From the NCBI GenBank assembly GCA_033297075.1, contig MU858049.1, positions 558,001 through 622,000 of the forward strand: a stretch of DNA of 64,000 nt. The letters are read 5' to 3'. Under the pieces are notes generated by a model. The model was not told the DNA's origin and ran no database searches. It was given only the letters and a program-made list of their open reading frames with translations. Source of the stretch: Rhypophila decipiens (taxonomy: Eukaryota; Ascomycota; Sordariomycetes; Sordariales; Naviculisporaceae). A program made the translations under genes and the position numbers. Below are positions 54,051 through 64,000 of this stretch, piece after piece. Each line of letters begins with the position of its first letter. The stretch's first letter is position 1.

Positions 54051-55974
54051 ATGGACCCGCTTTCGGGCTCCGCTCCTGTAGAGCCGAAGCCGACGATGAA
54101 GAGCGATCGGGGCGGCAGTCCAGTGAGACACCTCATTCTCATAGGTGCCTGCTATATGGACACCATCCTGACGTGGGTCCTGTCTCCTTCAGTTGGAACA
54201 TGGCCCAGGACACTTCACTTGGGCTCACATTTCCGTTTCATAGTGTCCCTTCTTTCCCAGAGGAAGATTCCAAGCTCCGAGCCACAGAGCTACAGGTAAG
54301 ACGGGGTGGCAACTGCCCCAACACACTGGAAGTCTTTCAGCAGTTGTTGTCGTCGCTGCCCTCAAATTCAAATTCAGCAACAGGAAGTGAGTCAACCATC
54401 AAGCCGACGGCATACCTGGTGTCATCCCTTCCCGACCGCGAAGCATCTGCAACAAACAAGATCCTCTCTTCGTTCGGCGCAAGTGTCGTCGACAATGATA
54501 GCCGCGGTGGACACGATGACGCTGATCCTGGCTCACGCATCAACTTTGATCACTGTCTGTATCGGGCTGGGCATCAGGAGCCTGCGAGCAGCTATATAAT
54601 CCGTAGTTCCGCGACCCAGAGCCGGACCATTGTCAACTATAATGAGCTCGCCGAGATGACAACCGACGAGTTTATCAAGATCGTAAAAACATTTGTCGAC
54701 GACCCGAACGGCAGCGGTGGCGACGACTTGTGGTGGCATTTCGAGGTAAGCTTGATCCGCGGGTGAGAGCGATGGATAACCACTTGACCGCAAGGCTGGT
54801 CTTGTTCCTTACCCTAACGTGTCTGTCGGTGGTGGTCTAACACAAGGCACAAACGACAAGGGCCGAATTCCGACAACCACATTGCAATGCATCCGGCACC
54901 TCCGCGACGTCTTGCCAAGCAGCTGCATCAGCGTCGAGATTGAGAAGCCGAACCGGGAAGGACTGGATCGGCTGGCCGCAGAGGCGGATGTGGTCTTTTA
55001 CTCGCGAACCTGGGCCGAGGTGAGTTGTGCGCCTCGTTGGTTCTTCTTCCCTCACAGCTTGGATCTGCTGGTCATCATCGCTGGCCTGCCTGCCTCTGGC
55101 TGCCCACCTGTTGTTGCGCTTCCCTTCCCATCCAGGTGCATATGCGGCATACACATGCGAATCAGTCCGTGTGACTGCGCTGACTGCCTCTTGAAACCTC
55201 TGATAGAGTCGGGGGTATACCGGGCCAGAGGCTTGCCTAAGGGGGGAGGCGATCTCGCCAGGGCCGTAAGTACAGCCAAGAAACGCGTTCCTTTCGGCCA
55301 GGGAAGGATTCTGACAAGCAGATGTGAACCTTTGCATGTAGTTCTCTGATGTTATGCACATGGGGAGAACAAGGTGCATCGGGACTCTTCCCCTCTGGAG
55401 GGGGCGAATGGGAGTACATGCAATATCGAGCAAAGCTGTCGGGGGGTGACATTTCAGTTGTTGAGTAAGTACCATGTTTTTCCTTGCCTTGAGCATGACT
55501 GCCTGGCTCTTCTCTTCCTCTCTCTTCAAGCCCACAGAAAGTGGAGAGTCGTGCTCGCAATATCGTGATCAAGTATCCAGGAGGCACCTAAACTTGGACC
55601 CGGTGTGGTCGGACAGCTTTCGAGTGAACGGCTGGACCAAACAAGAAACAGAAATAGTTGCGACCCATTTCTGAACCGACTACGCAAGTTGCCTTGTGTC
55701 TTGCTGAACTGGCGATGGTCTGAATCCACTCAAGTGTGTGCCCAATCAACAAAGCACCGGGCTCAGATCCGTTTCCATTACAGGAATATGTTTTTGTTGA
55801 CCATGGCACAATTGTCGCAGTACGATCGGTGCTGGTGATACCTTTATCGCTGGCATGCTCTTCGGCCTAGTGTGTCACACCCACGACTGGAGTCAGCAGG
55901 AGAGGCTGGCTTTTGCGACAGAGTTGGCCACCAAGAAGGTTCAGATAGACGGGTTCGCAGGACTGCTTGGGTGA
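54051..55974 (+). CDS. PfkB-family carbohydrate kinase, ketohexokinase-like
   Basis: Exons 54051-54172, 54244-54745, 54861-55019, 55207-55265, 55342-55464 and 55821-55974; protein 372 residues. It should transfer phosphate from ATP to a sugar. The first junction rebuilds CYMDTILTVPSFPEEDSK, followed by RRGGNCPNTLEV, the substrate-site glycine motif. The middle reads LWWHFEGRIP, SVEIEKPNREGLDRL and DVVFYSRTWAESRGYTGPEA, close to ketohexokinase order. Exon 5 gives SLMLCTWGEQGASGL. The last junction forms Asp322 and leads into TIGAGDTFIAGMLFGL, with the catalytic base Asp328. Intron 5 is 356 nt, the longest in the window. Exon 4 has only 59 nt. I inferred the internal splice sites from frame and family pattern. 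Confidence 0.87.
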
Positions 55975-58900
55975 CATATGCAGCTTTGCAGCTTTTCAAC
56001 CTCGGTGGACCATGCAGATACATACTACTCCGAGTACGAGTACTTGCTGTATAAAAATTGTGTTCGATGAGGAACACACCTTCAGGTGTACACATTAAAT
56101 GTGAGGATCTGGATCATCTGACGGAAGCTTTCCCCGCGGCGGGGTTATTACTTGTTGTAAGCCAGTGACGAGCAGCAACCAAGTCCCAACCTTGGTGCAT
56201 CGAAGGAGGGTTGAAAAGGGGGTGTTGTCACAGATAGTAGTAGCTCCCAGAGTTGCTGGCCGAGGAGTGGGAAATAGAAACAGAATTGCGCCGTCACTGC
56301 AGTAGTGTGGTGACCGAAGCAACCCGCACGCCTTCATCGTCGACAAGTCCCAAAGAGGTGAGTGAGTGACAGAGTGAGTGGGCAGCACGAGTTGTGGTCC
56401 ACTCCTCGCCATGGATAAAGTGTAGTGCACGTAACGAAGGAAGGAGCGGTGAGTCGGTAACTGCCTCCTGAATCAACCTATCCGCACAACGAGGGATGGT
56501 GGCGACTGCAGTTACGGCGGACAGTAGCGTATTGTTAGTGTATGGATACAGCATGAATATGTATTAACCTGCATTATAGGGGGCTGGTGCTTAGCGCTGA
56601 AACCCCGTTATGATGGTGAGGAAGCCTCTTTTGGTCGATACCTTCTGGCTTTGCTGGCGTGTTGCTGGTGGGGTTCCCCTGACCCGCAGGGTGAACGTCC
56701 CACAAAATGGTTTATTGGACGGGGTGGTGCCCCGTCGCACCGATTAGAGCAAGTATTCCCGTGCCTGACCACAGCTGTTCGGTCAAGTCTGAGAACCATG
56801 AATGAGAGTGCGCTGGGTCTGGGCTCGCTTTGCCGACCGTGGATCTAGCCGATGCAGGGTTGTCGAGACACGAGTGGTGCGGCACTGCGGATTACAAACA
56901 AACGTGTGTCTGTACGGAGTACAGTACACGTATCCATACCGAGCATGGTGTGGGCGGTCGAGTGCGGAGAAAGCCACCACAGAGGGCGGAGGGCGAGAGC
57001 GATGGGCCCAAGCCCGCCCGCCCGCATCGGCACGGTAATGTAATGTAATAGCTCGCATTACAGTCGATGACCGTCAATCTCGTACGGTTGGCGAGAACCA
57101 AGTGAGAGTGTGTCAGCCAGCGGGACGCCATAAACAGGCAGTGCTACGGAATATATATTGACAAGACCGGCTTGCAAGTGGCACTGCAACCGCTGTTATA
57201 TTGTTTTTCGACATGATAATCTCAAGGGATCGTCCAACTCACCAGGGATAAAGAAGACCAATGCCCCATACGCGCACTCTGTACCGCAAAATCCTGCAGC
57301 GCTCGTGGTGGATGAACAGGATCTGTGACACTGAAACCCCGTAAGGAGAAGGTAGCGGCCCGCCAGACTGTGCCTCGCGCCAGAGGGTCATATTGCTCGT
57401 TGGTCGTTGGTCGTCGTCAAGACTCAAGACATGGCTCAATGTGCGCGTCCCCCCTAGACCATGAATCTCATCACAGGTGGGGACGCAACGATGGGTTCAT
57501 TGAGGTGGTACGATTTCAGGCACACTCGCTGATGGATAAGGAGCGTCGTCATATGGATATCAGGATCGCGATACCAAAGTGACGAGCGAAGGTGACGAAT
57601 GTCGCTTTCTGGATGCAGTGTGCCTGGCCTGATTACACAAAAGTTGTCAGACAAGCTTCAGTTATGCTCGTTAGGCCGTGGGTGCTGGCGTTGAAAGAGA
57701 AGCTATTTTGGTGATGATTAGATCCCATGTCCCCGCTCAACAGCAGGTAGCCAGTAGCCACAGCTTGACCGGAGCTGTTTGAGTTCATGAAAATGGGCTT
57801 GGTAGTGTACGGAGTAGGGCCGAACGTGGTACCCGAAGCACCAAGTCGACCAGCCACCCAGTCTTACTGTATTTTCAGTGGGTGAGCTCCGCAATATGGC
57901 GGAAATCAATGAAATGCGTTACGAAGCCACATCCGGACTTGTGTCCGGCGCCATGCAACAGTGCCCTACTAATACCGTGTGAGGGCGTTGCTCATCAATG
58001 CCGAAATCAGCGGGAGTGATGGTGTTGCGTTTTGTAGTGAGACAGGAAGCGACTGATTACAACTTGTGTGAAATGCACACCATGGTTGACGCAGCCCTCC
58101 AGTCTCTGATATGTGCTGTCCCGGCTGGGGTGTAATGAGCCGTTACAGTGACAACGCTATTATTTGCCCAGAAACGGCTGGCTGCTTGCTTGCCAACGAC
58201 CTCATGCGCGGCATTCTTGGCTTGTAACTCTTGCCTTCCACCATGTTTGTGATCAGACGGATATGCAGGTAAGAAAGCTGAGCGCTGTACGGAGTAGCAC
58301 TCGCATACCTACGGATCCGTACACCATCGTCGAGCGCCTCGATGCATGGCGGCGGAGGGCCAGATTCCTGGACAAGCGGTTCCGTATCGTTCTATCACTT
58401 TACGGATATCACGCCGTAAGACCGCCGCAGCTTGGACGCTCCGCATGGGCTCGACGACGGAGGAGGCTGCTTGGTTGATATTGGCGCCAAAAATAGCGAT
58501 GTTGGATATATGCATAAGGTACCCAAAGAGCAACATGTCAGAGTGAGGTAATAACTGCACAGGCAGTGTGCCCTGGATACAAGGCCAAGGAGGTACCGTG
58601 ATATCGTATATCGAGGTGTTTCCCACCGCGCTATCCGATGCTAGACTTGATATCGATCGGCCGTGCAATCCATAATTTCAAGGTTATGAAGTCCCGCGGC
58701 CAAGAAAGTTTCAGCAGCAAAAGAACGGCGGCAAGAAGAGGAGGTGGCACGTTGGATGGAGTCACCTCCCGTTTCGGTATGGACGAGGGCCTCGTTGGAG
58801 AACCATTCTGTTGATCAGTGGAAGAGTCTGACTCTGTGGTGTTGAAGTCGGGCTTGCTGGGCCTTGTCCCCAGATGCTTCACTTCATGTGGCTGCCTTGT

Positions 58901-61727
58901 GCCTTTGAGAGCAGGTAGTGAGACCTTAACGACCAGTGCTAAATCTCGTGCCTACGCACTCGAGGGGAAAGAGCCATGATTAACGGAGTCGGGTGGAGGT
59001 CGAAAATCCTTTTTTTTCTGCTGCTGCTTTCCGGGTATGAAGATTTTGTTACAAAGCCTTGGCCCAAAGCAGCGGTACGTATTGAAATCTGTCCAAGGTA
59101 GATGTTCGCAGGCGAGTCATGGGCAAGTCGCGAGATGCCTTGGAGAGAGGCTATTGTTTGTGCCGCGCGAATTCATTTTGGAATTGCTGGGAGACAAATT
59201 GACAATCCATGGATGCCGGTTTGACTGTTTCCATTCGGACAAAAACCGGAGACAAGACCCTCAATCAATCTGACAATCGGGTCGGTACCTAGGGTTATTC
59301 CGGGTGGATACCAATGCCGTCGTTCCCGCTGGTCTGACCATCTCAGCAAATGAGAGGAAGGAGTCTTGGCTCGGGGAGCCTTACGGGTTACGGTACACGC
59401 GTAAAAAGGAGGAAAGATGGCTGAGATCACCAGTCGTAGTGTACATGTACGGAAGGAGTGACGGATCCATACCAGTAATCCGCGGTATCCTCCTACACTA
59501 TCTGGTGGGCTCGAGCTCGACTCGTTAGGTTAGGCACTACACTAACACTAGCGCCCCAGCCTGTCGAGTTTAATATGTCGGTGAAGTTGTATCCGGATCG
59601 TGCAACTTGCGTTGCCCACGGGGTACCGGTACGTACCTCCTGCGTCTTCCTCCAGGGAGATGCAAGACGGCAATGGGAAATTGTTCGACCCATGACACCA
59701 GACTCTGAAGAGGCTTGGCCAACCAAACATGATTTCAGACTTTCAGTCCACTTGAAACCTCCAACAAAATTCACAAAAGGATTCACCTCCGCACAACAGA
59801 ACATTAGCCGTTGGTATCGAGGGCCAGATGTCAGCTTTTGTGATTTCTCCACTTTTGTGAAGCACTTGCCCACCTGGGAACAGCCTACTTAGCCGTACAC
59901 GTGGAAGTCGTTTGTTGCAGACGCCTGATATTCGTTCGGTTCTGTGATGGCGAGTTTCTCGAATGCTCTACCGCGGTATACCCGTGTAGTTACAGACGAC
60001 ATCGTCACTTCTGTCTGAGACCAGCACAAACGATTGATCGCAGGATGCAAAGAACGGAGACGTATCAGTATTAGGATGGTACATATCCGTACACTATGTA
60101 GATATCGACGACTTCCCTTTGTGTTCATTGGGTCCACTAGAGCCTCGGGAAGGGTAAGTGGGCGGGCTGTGGGGATTATGAACATGGGTCTTTGGTGCTC
60201 CACACTGTGGTACGTACCTCCCCGGCAGTGGCATGGGGCTTCAGATTCAGGGATTGCTGAAAAAAATATTCAAAGTGAGAAGAGAGACGCCACTCAAAAC
60301 GTTCCTGGCCCTGGTCCTTGGACCACACAAAATGCACCAAACACCTTTTTGCTGTCGATGGAACCAAAAGGCTTGCGCTAAAAAGAGGCGCAAAACATCC
60401 CGCGACCTGTGCTCCATGCACCCTGGATAAACCCCTGTCGCCCTAAAAGACCCATGGCAACGGGGACGGAAATGTGGTGGCACCCTGGGCACCCCACCGA
60501 ACATCTTTCTCGACCCGCCCAATCTTCGATCATCGTGGATTCGAGATGACCTTTTTCTTTTTTTCCGCTCACACCCGTGACACTCGCAATGGATCTACCC
60601 CTGTAGCGTGTGCGTAGTGGTCGTCTGCGCACCGCGGTCCACGACGGTTGGGGTAATCGTTCCACGCGTACCCGCCATTTCGTTGTTAGCTCCTGCCTGT
60701 CTCCTGAATTTTCATGTGGCCTGGTTTCAATATCGTATGTACATGGTATGCGAACAGTACAGTACGGTACATGGTTGTCCGATACCCTTGGATCGAACTC
60801 AGCAGGAATTGCTGTATGCGTTTTAGAGCAACAGTTTGCTTATAGTGACTGGCTCCGGATTGCTGCCTTTTGAAGATCGTCAGATCAGAAATATGTGGGA
60901 ACCTTGGAAGCCTCACGTGAACGGTTCGTTCTGGTATTGCCCCTCGGAAACGAAGCCTGATTTGATGCGGAGATGTGATCTGACAAGTGTGTCCTTTGTG
61001 TGTTGAGTATCCGCAGTATTCCGTACAATACAGCAGTCCTAGCTGCGAGTGATTAACCTACCTTGCACCGCACGGCACTTAAGTGGGTTTGTAAATAACA
61101 GATAGACCAGCTTGTATGTACACTAGGAGTCGAGGAGAGCCAAGATATCAGTGAGGGTGGTAGTTGACGGGTGGCGAATGGTTTCGACCATATGGATATA
61201 TCTAGCGTTGACATCAACGGTTGATGCGTCGTTGACTCGTTGTGATATTGGTTTCTCGTGACCGGCAAAAATCCGCATTTGTTGCCTGTTAACCATCCAC
61301 TGTGACTGCTCTACCGATTTGGAGGAACGTGGCATCTCCGGTGCGTCGTGCATCCGCGAAAGGCAGTCGAATGAACTCCCAGAGGTAGAGAAGTCAGTGA
61401 CCATGGGGCTGTCTGCTGTCCGTCAACAATGGAGGATGGCATCGTGACGGAACCATGCTGGCTCTCAGCGGCTCCTCTGGTCTCTGATGAGCGACTGGGT
61501 CATACTCCTGGTTGATGATTGCAGGTCGCGGCCATCTGAGAAGGTGACGAAGGAAAACCTCGGTAAGACTGCTGCGATCATCATGGCACTGATTGGGTCT
61601 CGATTTATCGTCCACTCACCATTTCTGAACACAGTGATGCACAAGCTTGCAGGCATTTAAAATGTTAGTGCGATGACTTTAACAGGATGAGGAAAAGGTG
61701 TCGTCCACGCCCTTGAAAAGAGAAAAT

Positions 61728-61767
61728 TAAGTCACTCTGCGGCCTTTTCTCGGCAGAGTGTGACTTA
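61728..61767. repeat. Inverted repeat, 13-bp stem with 2-nt bulge
   Basis: TAAGTCACTCTGC at 61728-61740 faces GCAGAGTGTGACTTA at 61753-61767; the arms pair fully apart from two extra bases in the right arm. Loop 12 nt. No neighbouring gene. Confidence 0.7.
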
Positions 61768-63810
61768 GGCCCTGGCTGTACCGAGCTAACATTTAAATGG
61801 TTTATATTTCACAGCTGCATTGATTCGATGTAACGCAACCTGTTCATTATGCAGGACTGGAAACAACGAACAGAGGCTGTTACAAATTACCTAAAGTAGT
61901 TGCAGTGTGCGGACATGTACCTGCCTTGGTAGAAGCTGGAGCCAAGTACACACACTCGGCTGAAGGTTCTCGAGAGACCGTACCAGTTTACGGCGTACCG
62001 ATACACTACTTCAGTATACGCTTTCCGTACATCACAACTCCACATTGAAATGTAGTGGTAGTGTAGGAAGGAAGAAAAAAGACTCCGTGCTTCGGTGTCG
62101 AGCACCAGTCAGAAGGCCCACAGTCATCAACTGGCCCAGTCACATGTCATCGGGTTTTGGACTCGATCCATGATTGGCTTGTCTTTTGTATGGACTTACT
62201 TCGGGTATCGCCAAAGTAGGAGTGGATGTCTTTTGGAACTCCAAGTCGATATCTTGCATACGGTCTACGAGGTGAACCCGATCACGGTGATATTCAAAAA
62301 GGGTCAAGTGTATACACGTGTAGTGAAAGTTCCAATCTAGATGTCCCAAAGCTTCTTGCGCCCATCCATTCCAGGCTGACACGATTTTCAGCCAGAGCGC
62401 TTCCTAAGTTCCTGCGCCGTTTCTCGGATCAACAACTGGTTGGCCTGGCCGTATACCTTGCACGATAAACCGTGGAATTTCAGGTAGGTCGAGATCATAG
62501 CCAAGCGACGGTAATAAAGCCCCATGCTGGTCTCACAAAGAAGAAAGCCAACAGCCTCGAGACCGTGGATAAACAAGGGCGGCATGGAAGTGTGTAAGTA
62601 CTGTTAGGAGCTGTTGATGAGGTGAAGGAAACTCCAAGCCAATCACTACATTTCTTTTCCATCAAATCATCATTCAAGAGAAAAGTGGAAATAAACCGAA
62701 AACCACATGGACTGATACCCATGCAAACCTCAAAGTCATGTCTTGAGTTTCGGCTTCTCTTGCACGGCTTATATTATGAAGAGTGAGACGGACGCTATAA
62801 TGTTTGGATCTGTGACACGGCTCGACGTGGAAAAGCGAAAGGTCTGTTCAGATATGATTGATTCTTTGATACAGGCATGCCAGTTTGGCCCTCGAGCCGC
62901 ATTTTGCCCTTTGTACATACATAGCACAGATACACCCTCTCCAACGATAGGTTCATCACACAGCTCCAATATCGAGCATCACTCTCACTGTCCAGAGGGG
63001 ATTAATACTGAAAAGTACGGAGCGTCGTGTACTCGTGCCTATTTGTAAATAGTTCTGATATCACGTTTGTCTCAAAAACCCCATATTAAGTCCACACCAC
63101 AAGTGTGTTGGTGGCAGACAGCAACTAGGAAAATCCAGGGGTCTGTTTGCTTGTTCTGGAAGATGAGGAGCAACTTGAGGAAGAGGACAGCCACGACACC
63201 ATTTTTCCAAGTCCGCCATAATCCAAGATATGGTACGTATCCGCACACCGGCACGTCAAGTCGTGGATGATATCCGCTGCACGGAGTACCATCAGTGTAT
63301 GTTCAATCCTCGACCAATCGATTCCATGTCGACGAGTCGGCTTCACAACTGACACTAGTGCCAAAATGACAACTGACAGGGCTGCTACGTAAGCAGCACC
63401 ACAAGTCAAGCCTCATCTGGGCATCCATTACTCCGTACGGAAACCGATATTCTGTACAGTACGTGTATGTTAGTGTACGTGTACACAGCAAATCGACGCC
63501 CAGATGCCCTGGCCCACCAGTCGCTACTTCCTATCCACACCCCCCCTAAAGAGCGGTGCACAGATCCCCACGCACGCCTACGTACCCCAGTCATGGAAGA
63601 ATGGATGATGACAGGGGTATTAAATCGTGGGTTCGTGATGAGGCGCCTCGCAAGGGAACACTTTTGAGAAGTTTTGAACCATCAACCCCTGTCGTCAAAC
63701 GGCCCCCTTTTCACAAACCACGGGCCAGATGGTGCGCTCTGTGGTCCGCCAGTGCTGGGTACGTACCCATCTGGCTGTGCAATTTTTAGACAAAGTTTTG
63801 TTTCTAGCCG

Positions 63811-63828
63811 GGGGGGGGGGGGGGGGGG
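63811..63828. repeat. Homopolymer of 18 G
   Basis: An uninterrupted G18 run preceded by CC. The exact length is at risk of sequencing error. Confidence 0.85.
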
Positions 63829-64000
63829 ATGGAGCCCCAACTTTGAACTTACCCCATCCAATCCGTCGTGCACAAGAAATCATTCGGCTCTGCAATTCAA
63901 GATCCCGACAGCCCGAACACCATCTCATCTCTCACCCCACCCCTTCAATCCAGCAAACTTACACAGCACAGTACAACCACAGTTCTCTTCAATTTTATAT

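Larger units (their letters stand above)
55975..64000. other. 8-kb gene-poor stretch at the right end
   Basis: No coding frame that looks like a conserved protein and no RNA gene on either strand. It carries four perfect copies of TACGGAGTA (56913, 57808, 58288 and reversed at 63429), many GTAC-rich patches, a bulged hairpin at 61728-61767 and an 18-G tract. The last 150 bp are C/T-rich on the plus strand and may lead into a gene beyond the window. Confidence 0.5.

Overview
This window is nuclear DNA of a filamentous ascomycete (Pezizomycotina). The gene set and protein sequences fit a Sordariomycete, probably of the order Sordariales, but I cannot name a genus. The evidence is: short spliceosomal introns with GTRAGT-type donors and CTAAC/CTGAC branch sites, a HAM-2/PRO22-type STRIPAK protein, a Zn2Cys6 transcription factor, a Dsc-complex E3 ligase, a 56-residue eukaryotic uS14 protein and an intron-containing nuclear tRNA-Glu. 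There are no bacterial operons, no CRISPR array and no intact transposon.

Layout. 1-752: 5' part of an RWD/RBR ubiquitin ligase (-), cut by the window edge. 1.9-2.9 kb: dolichyldiphosphatase (+). 3.9-7.5 kb: STRIPAK subunit HAM-2/Far11 (+), four exons. 8.8-11.2 kb: Zn2Cys6 transcription factor (-). 11.2-14.8 kb: no gene seen. 14.8-17.1 kb: convergent pair, RIT1 tRNA-modifying transferase (+) and HAD hydrolase (-). 18.9 kb: tRNA-Glu(CTC) with intron. 19.7-21.0 kb: class B J-protein (-). 21-25 kb: intergenic, with a likely MITE at 24.25-24.69 kb bounded by 39-bp perfect inverted repeats. 25.0-26.3 kb: MARVEL-domain membrane protein (+). 26.9-29.6 kb: Dsc1/Tul1 E3 ligase (-). 30.0-30.4 kb: HSBP1-like coiled-coil protein (+). 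30.8-31.9 kb: ERp38-type protein disulfide isomerase ending in KDEL (-). 32.5-33.1 kb: ribosomal protein S29 (+). 34.2-35.6 kb: mitochondrial EF-Tu (-). 39.4-40.5 kb: five-exon gene for an alanine-rich secreted protein with dibasic sites (+). 41.6-43.2 kb: unknown serine-rich basic protein (-). 45.3-46.4 kb: class II eIF4E (+). 47.2-47.9 kb: EF-hand protein (-). 51.2-53.1 kb: NAD kinase (-). 54.1-56.0 kb: PfkB/ketohexokinase-like kinase (+), six exons. 56.0-64.0 kb: no gene seen, enriched in the motif TACGGAGTA.

The genes are mostly unlinked housekeeping functions, as is normal in fungi. A loose theme is protein quality control: RBR ligase, J-protein, Dsc E3 ligase, HSBP1, PDI, and dolichol recycling for N-glycosylation. 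A second is translation: S29, mitochondrial EF-Tu, eIF4E, RIT1, tRNA-Glu. I do not read either as a functional cluster. I found no clearly new multi-gene system. The least explained items are the MITE, the dibasic-site secreted protein, the unknown serine-rich protein, the TACGGAGTA-rich gene-poor end and a 12-bp perfect hairpin at 8.76 kb. All splice models were built by hand from GT-AG signals, reading frame and family resemblance; every multi-exon model gives a total length divisible by three.
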